Assembly: GCA_945859605.1 (NCBI GenBank)
Contig: OX243827.1
Coordinates: forward strand, 744,501 to 808,500
Reading direction: 5' to 3'
Length of the DNA stretch: 64,000 nucleotides
Source: Lumbricus rubellus
Taxonomy: Eukaryota > Annelida > Clitellata > Crassiclitellata > Lumbricidae
The notes beneath the pieces were generated by a model. The model saw nothing but the letters and a program-made list of their open reading frames with translations, had not been told where the DNA came from and searched no databases. The position numbers and the translations under genes were made by a program. Shown one piece after another: positions 60,407 through 64,000 of the stretch (position 1 is its first letter; each line of letters starts with the position of its first letter).

Positions 60407-60680
60407 TGCTCGGCCAGTTGTACGCTGACGATCCCCTCAAGTAGATCGCAAAGAAACGACAAGTTCGATATCGGTCGATAACTTGAGAGGTCTCCATAGG
60501 GAAGCGACTGCTTCTTAACAGACCTGATTTCCTAATGGCGCTTTCCTAAAAATGCGAAGATTGTGACTGAAATTAAACACTTACAAGACAAGAATTACTC
60601 GAAGTTGGTTTTTTAACAGACGTGCTTATCTAGTTTAAAACAGTGAAAAGAAATACTGACCTTGCTGCTCCACACATCCC

Positions 60681-60759
60681 ATGAAAATGTTTGGCTGGTG
60701 CCTTCTGGTCTGCTTTCTATTCATCGCAAAAGCTGATTCGTCGGATAATGTTACTAACG
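60681..60759 (+). CDS. Possible first coding exon of a secreted host protein
   Basis: ATG opens 'MKMFGWCLLVCFLFIAKADSSDNVTN', a typical signal peptide (hydrophobic core residues 5-15, small residues before the likely cleavage after AKA). The exon ends AACG at 60759, followed by a consensus donor GTGAGA. No downstream exon is identifiable before 61 kb, where a retroelement starts, so the gene may continue beyond it or be broken. Confidence 0.4.
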
Positions 60760-60867
60760 GTGAGATTAATCAAATGTATCTACACATGTAGCCTACCTAT
60801 TTCAAAGTTCAATGCTCTCATACTAATTATATTAACTGAAAAATACGATCATACTGCCAACAATTTA

Positions 60868-60985
60868 TATAACGCGCCTTAATGAAAACTACTCAGAGGC
60901 GCTCCCAGTTCAGTCAAGAGAAAAAGAATGGTCTTTCGCCAACTGGTATAAAGTATTATTATTATTATTATTATTATTATGAAAT
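60868..60985 (-). repeat. SINE/LINE tail and (ATT)n
   Basis: 'TATATAACGCGCCTTAATGAAAACTACTCAGAGGCGCTCCC' is the shared SINE/L2 tail in reverse. It is followed by an (ATT)n run at 60953-60980. Confidence 0.55.
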
Positions 60986-61058
60986 TATCCGAAATAGTTC
61001 AGTTCACAAAGGTATACAAGACAACGAATAGTGTATATAAATACTATGGAAACGGTAG

Positions 61059-62999
61059 TCACTCAGATAGTTGGGGCTGCTTCTCAAATGTGCCCCTGCA
61101 GGCAACAGCGTTAAATCGTTGGATGCAGATTGAAAGTCGTTGGAACAGATAGCTTGACTCTTTGGGGTCTCCGGTGATTTGAGTCAGGAGACGCCCCAAA
61201 ACCTTCAGAAGCTTCAATCCATCGATGTTGATTGGTCCCATGGTCTCGAAAGCCAGTGGAACAAAGAGATAGGTGGCCATAAGATAATTGTACTTGTCGA
61301 CCTTCCTGGTAGCCGCCACTTCCGCTGCCGCACCCGCAGACACGGATGTCGCCTGGACGTATGATGAAGCTACAGTGTCGATCACCGTGGCGTCCCAGAC
61401 GAGATTCCGTCCTTTGTACCAAGGTATCAGCGTAAGACCATCAGGACGTCTGCCATCAGTTCTAGAGAGACCTGGTGGTTCTTTAATATTTGGAAAACCT
61501 GCTCGTGTGAGACTTCGGCTGATTAGATCGTTTAGTGTGGCGTGTCTGGCGATCCGCCCAGGTCCAAGACTACAGGAAAGTCCATGAGCTCCATTCGCTG
61601 TCACTCGAGCTCCACATGGGCAAGCATGAGGCTCGCAAATGCAAGTTCCCAGACGGAGACCTGCCGCAATTCTGACCGCCTCATCGTCTAGACGTAGTCC
61701 ACATGATGTCACGGGGAGGGCGAAAAGCCAGTCACCGGCATGAGGCGCTGCGACTGCCTTGAAACGTGCTTGATGGTAAGGGTCGGAAAGTGCATTGCTC
61801 AACTCGGTAACCATCTTCTGCATGAGAGGTTTGTCCCAACTTGATTGTTTGTGAGCCGCACCGCTCTCAGGTATCTCAGATTGGCTCTCAGTACACCATA
61901 GATGCTCCATCAATTCCACCCGCTCGTCAGTATCGGGGCAGGCATTGCCTAGCATGGAGGACTGGAGTTCTCGGGTGCTTGCAGCGGAAGCCAAAAAGGC
62001 GGGAAGAGCAAGCGAAGTCACCCGGCGAATTCCCAGTCCACCCATCTTCACCGGCAAAGATGCCTGTAGCCATTGGTCGTTGGATAGGGCGATGTTGAGG
62101 ACTGCACTCAAGCCGTTCCGAAGGAGTTCGTCGAATTTATCCAGCAGCAAGTGTCCTGTGCAGGGGCTACATCTTAAAGTGTACACCAATCTATGGGAGC
62201 TGAGAGAGCAACGAAGAAGGATCAGAGCGTCGTGTTTGGCGATGGACTCCAGTCTGTTTATTGCCAACGCCAACTCAGTGCATCTGCTCTCAAGACAAGT
62301 TGTCAAGGCCTCACTGGTGGACAGTGGCGCACCCAGCAAACAAGCTTTCTCTGGCGATGTGACGGTAAAATTCTGGAAGACACGGTCGATGTCTTGTACG
62401 TCATGGTGATAGATGATTTCGCATTTGTTCTGATTGAGTTGCAGTCCAAGTTGCTCACATCTCTGCTTCAAAAGACTCACATCCTTCGCCACCATGGCTG
62501 CCTCTCCTCCTAGGGATAGATCATCCATGTAACCCAGAACCAGCGGTGATGACAAATCTTGCAGAATGGGTTGTAACGGAAGACAGAAAAGCAACGGACC
62601 CAGTGGGTCACCCTGTTGAGGCCCGACCTGTGATGAGATTGTATATTGACCAAACCGGAGGTCAGAGGGTTCGGCGTATGCGAGATGGCAGAATGAGGAA
62701 AGTTCCGGGAGGATGTCGTCTATCGAAGAAAGCATTTGATCTCTGTAAAGACTGTTAAACGCGTTCTTAAAGTCAAGCTTCACAAGAATTGACCCAGCTG
62801 GCATTGATTCAAGAAAGCGTCTCGCTGCGTGGACCGCTGCCTCTGCTCCACCCGGCACGCCGACTCCAACCTGCTTCGGTGCGAGATAGTCGGTTGTCCT
62901 TGTAACTGCATAGGCATTTGCGCATTTAGATGCGAGTCTACGCCAGTAATATCCTATGACAATTGGACGGAGACCACCAGAATCTTTTCTGAGTGCCAT
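61059..62999 (-). pseudogene. R2-like retroelement: RT, CCHC and PD-D endonuclease
   Basis: A 646-codon frame. RT motifs: 'VKLDFKNAFNSLYRD' (catalytic D76), 'GPQQGDPLGPLLFCL' (127-141) and 'LGYMDDLSLGG' (YMDD 157-160). A Cys/His cluster follows (CICEPHACPCG...HGLSC, 453-476), then 'GRIARHATLNDL' (RH 485-486) and 'RPDGLTLIPWYKGRNLVWDATVID' (PD 519, D536). That order (RT, zinc, RH, PD...D) is the R2/NeSL-type restriction-like endonuclease arrangement. The upstream part of the same protein is in another frame (62954-63955), so one frameshift near 63020 breaks it. Confidence 0.75.
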
Positions 63000-64000
63000 G
63001 AGGGTGCCTCCAAAGAGAACAGGTCTGATGTGCTCAGGGCATACCCCTTAAGAAGGAGGTTGACCAGACCAGTGATGGCAGTGATAAGCTCTGATCTAAT
63101 TTCGACGCAATTTACCAAGTCTGATAGATGCTGAGGACGAAGGCCGTCAGGTCCTCCCGAAGAACCCTGTGGAAAAGAACGGATCCGGCCGAGAACCTGT
63201 TCTTCAGTGGTTTGGAAGGACTCCACATTGCGTTTTGCCGTGAAATGAGGACGATCGCTTGGATGCTCAGGGTGTTTTGAGCGAAGCTCTTCAAACGATA
63301 CCGAGTCTGTCATAACTGGAATGTCGGTAGAGCACAGTATTCTGATGGCCGCTCTGATATTTCCATCCTCTAGTTTGGAAGCAACTGCTGCGGCTACCAC
63401 CTGGTCATCATGTGTGTTAGTTCGCATGACGCTATGTTTACTGATGCTGGGGTTTTCGGAGAAGATTTCATCCCTCTTAAGCTGCCAAGAAGTTTGAAAG
63501 TCTTCTATCCGCCTCTTTATGGTTGATGACAGATCGTGGCGCCGACCTCCTCTTCGAGGTTGCTCCAAGATCACCGACCCAAAAGTGAGTAGCATCTGCC
63601 ATTTAGAAGAGTTTCCGGCGTCACACAAGATTTTGTTGATGATGGTGGTGAGAAGTCGTCCGGTTTGTAGTCTAGCAGCTTTTGGAATGCGTTTCAGCAA
63701 TCTGTGAGGCAGTGTTGGGTGTGGAATTCTGATCTCAGGGGCGTCGCTGTTTACCAACAGTCGCTCCGTTCTGGTATCCGGCGGTATTGGTTCAACCTCG
63801 TCCGACTGGTGGTATTGGCTTACCTCTGGTTTGTCATCCTGGCTGCGGCACGCTCCGAGAGGTAGCCTATGTGATCCAGGACACGGTTGGTTTCGAGGGC
63901 CGTGCAGATGAACTTTCCCGTCTTTGTTATGTAACTGTCTTTCCGACCTACACACACTGCATACGCCTTTCGTTTTTTGCGACGTTCGTAGGCCTACGGG
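62954..64000 (-). pseudogene. N-terminal part of the R2-like retroelement protein, cut by the window edge
   Basis: From the right edge: a C-x2-C...H...C zinc motif ('CSVCRSERQLHNKDGKVHLHGPRNQPC'-type, at about 63870-63965), a basic linker, then 'EEQVLGRIRSFPQGSSGGPDGLRPQHLSDL', the start of the RT fingers. The frame leaves the RT near 63020; the RT continues in the frame starting at 62999. The element's 5' end is outside the window. Confidence 0.7.

Larger units (their letters stand above)
56877..60560 (-). pseudogene. L2-like LINE interrupted by a SINE, a hAT element and another insert
   Basis: Minus strand from right to left: 'DLSSYRPISNLSFL' and 'LAE' (60415-60500), the hAT element, then 'HLPSAGFLPAHQSACRKFHST' (58125-58186). 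Next come an insert, 'STKTGLLEVIIDPTEAMDVGDHALLGLLDLSAAFDTVD' (57780-57940), a deletion, then C-terminal motifs at 57430-57700 and a short (ATTC)n tail at 56877-56888. The RT palm after motif A is missing. Dead copy serving as a landing pad. Confidence 0.65.

Overview
This is metazoan nuclear DNA. It contains arrayed C2H2 zinc-finger genes, several clades of non-LTR retrotransposon, tRNA-derived SINEs, Helitron, hAT and piggyBac-type elements, long microsatellites and one complete Maverick/Polinton. The recurring short motif TAGGCCTA and the mix of repeats suggest a marine invertebrate, possibly an echinoderm or other deuterostome, but nothing in the window proves the species. Most of the sequence is mobile DNA, much of it nested; few ordinary host genes are visible.

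Left part (1-20 kb): a 19-finger C2H2 gene on the plus strand (2280-4319) and a 32-module C2H2 gene on the minus strand (8160-11270). Related fragments lie at 7122-7500 (fused to a gypsy RNase H), 14419-14515 and 19557-20060. All share an unusual C-terminal domain ending in a lone degenerate finger. Between them are a tandem pair of foldback elements (4821-5688), CR1-like LINE fragments, and a 4.5-kb terminal-inverted-repeat (TIR) element with a perfect 8-bp target-site duplication (14632-19133). That element carries a CR1-like LINE and a TTAA-flanked piggyBac-type MITE.

Middle (20-41 kb): oligomer arrays, an L2-like LINE tail, and a second member of the same TIR family (23662-28818, 8-bp duplication) holding a nearly intact RTE-type LINE. 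Then come a Helitron (31945-32689), a 190-bp foldback element with a 9-bp duplication (34261-34450), a (CAAGAC)-rich element with 10-bp flanking repeats, a LINE tail that matches the SINE tails, and an approximately 785-bp (GGGA)n tract.

Centre of interest (41327-56736): a 15,410-bp Polinton bounded by a perfect 6-bp target duplication (GCTGTT) and TIRs of about 615 bp. It carries a near-complete virus-like gene set. The replication and integration genes are a protein-primed DNA polymerase B and a chromodomain integrase. The morphogenesis genes are a packaging ATPase, an adenain-type protease, a double-jelly-roll major capsid protein, a frameshifted penton-like minor capsid protein, and two small proteins studded with adenain-type cleavage motifs. 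There are also a parvovirus-like phospholipase A2, a degenerate dUTPase-like protein, a membrane/coiled-coil protein, a GTPGLWELLT-domain protein, a zinc-ribbon protein, and two paralogous fibre-like proteins with a shared N-terminal anchor and different heads. Each TIR encodes a 105-aa SAP-like protein resembling the N-terminus of the polymerase. Genes form a plus-strand block (ATPase to major capsid) and minus-strand blocks at both sides (integrase and phospholipase on the left; fibres, protease, zinc protein and polymerase on the right). The element could once have made particles; the minor capsid and integrase genes now look damaged.

Right part (56.7-64 kb): a minus-strand LINE interrupted by a SINE and by a 2.2-kb non-autonomous hAT element with a perfect 8-bp duplication, a possible signal-peptide first exon of a host gene (60681-60759), and a minus-strand retroelement with an R2-like domain order (zinc finger, RT, CCHC, PD-D nuclease) running off the right edge.
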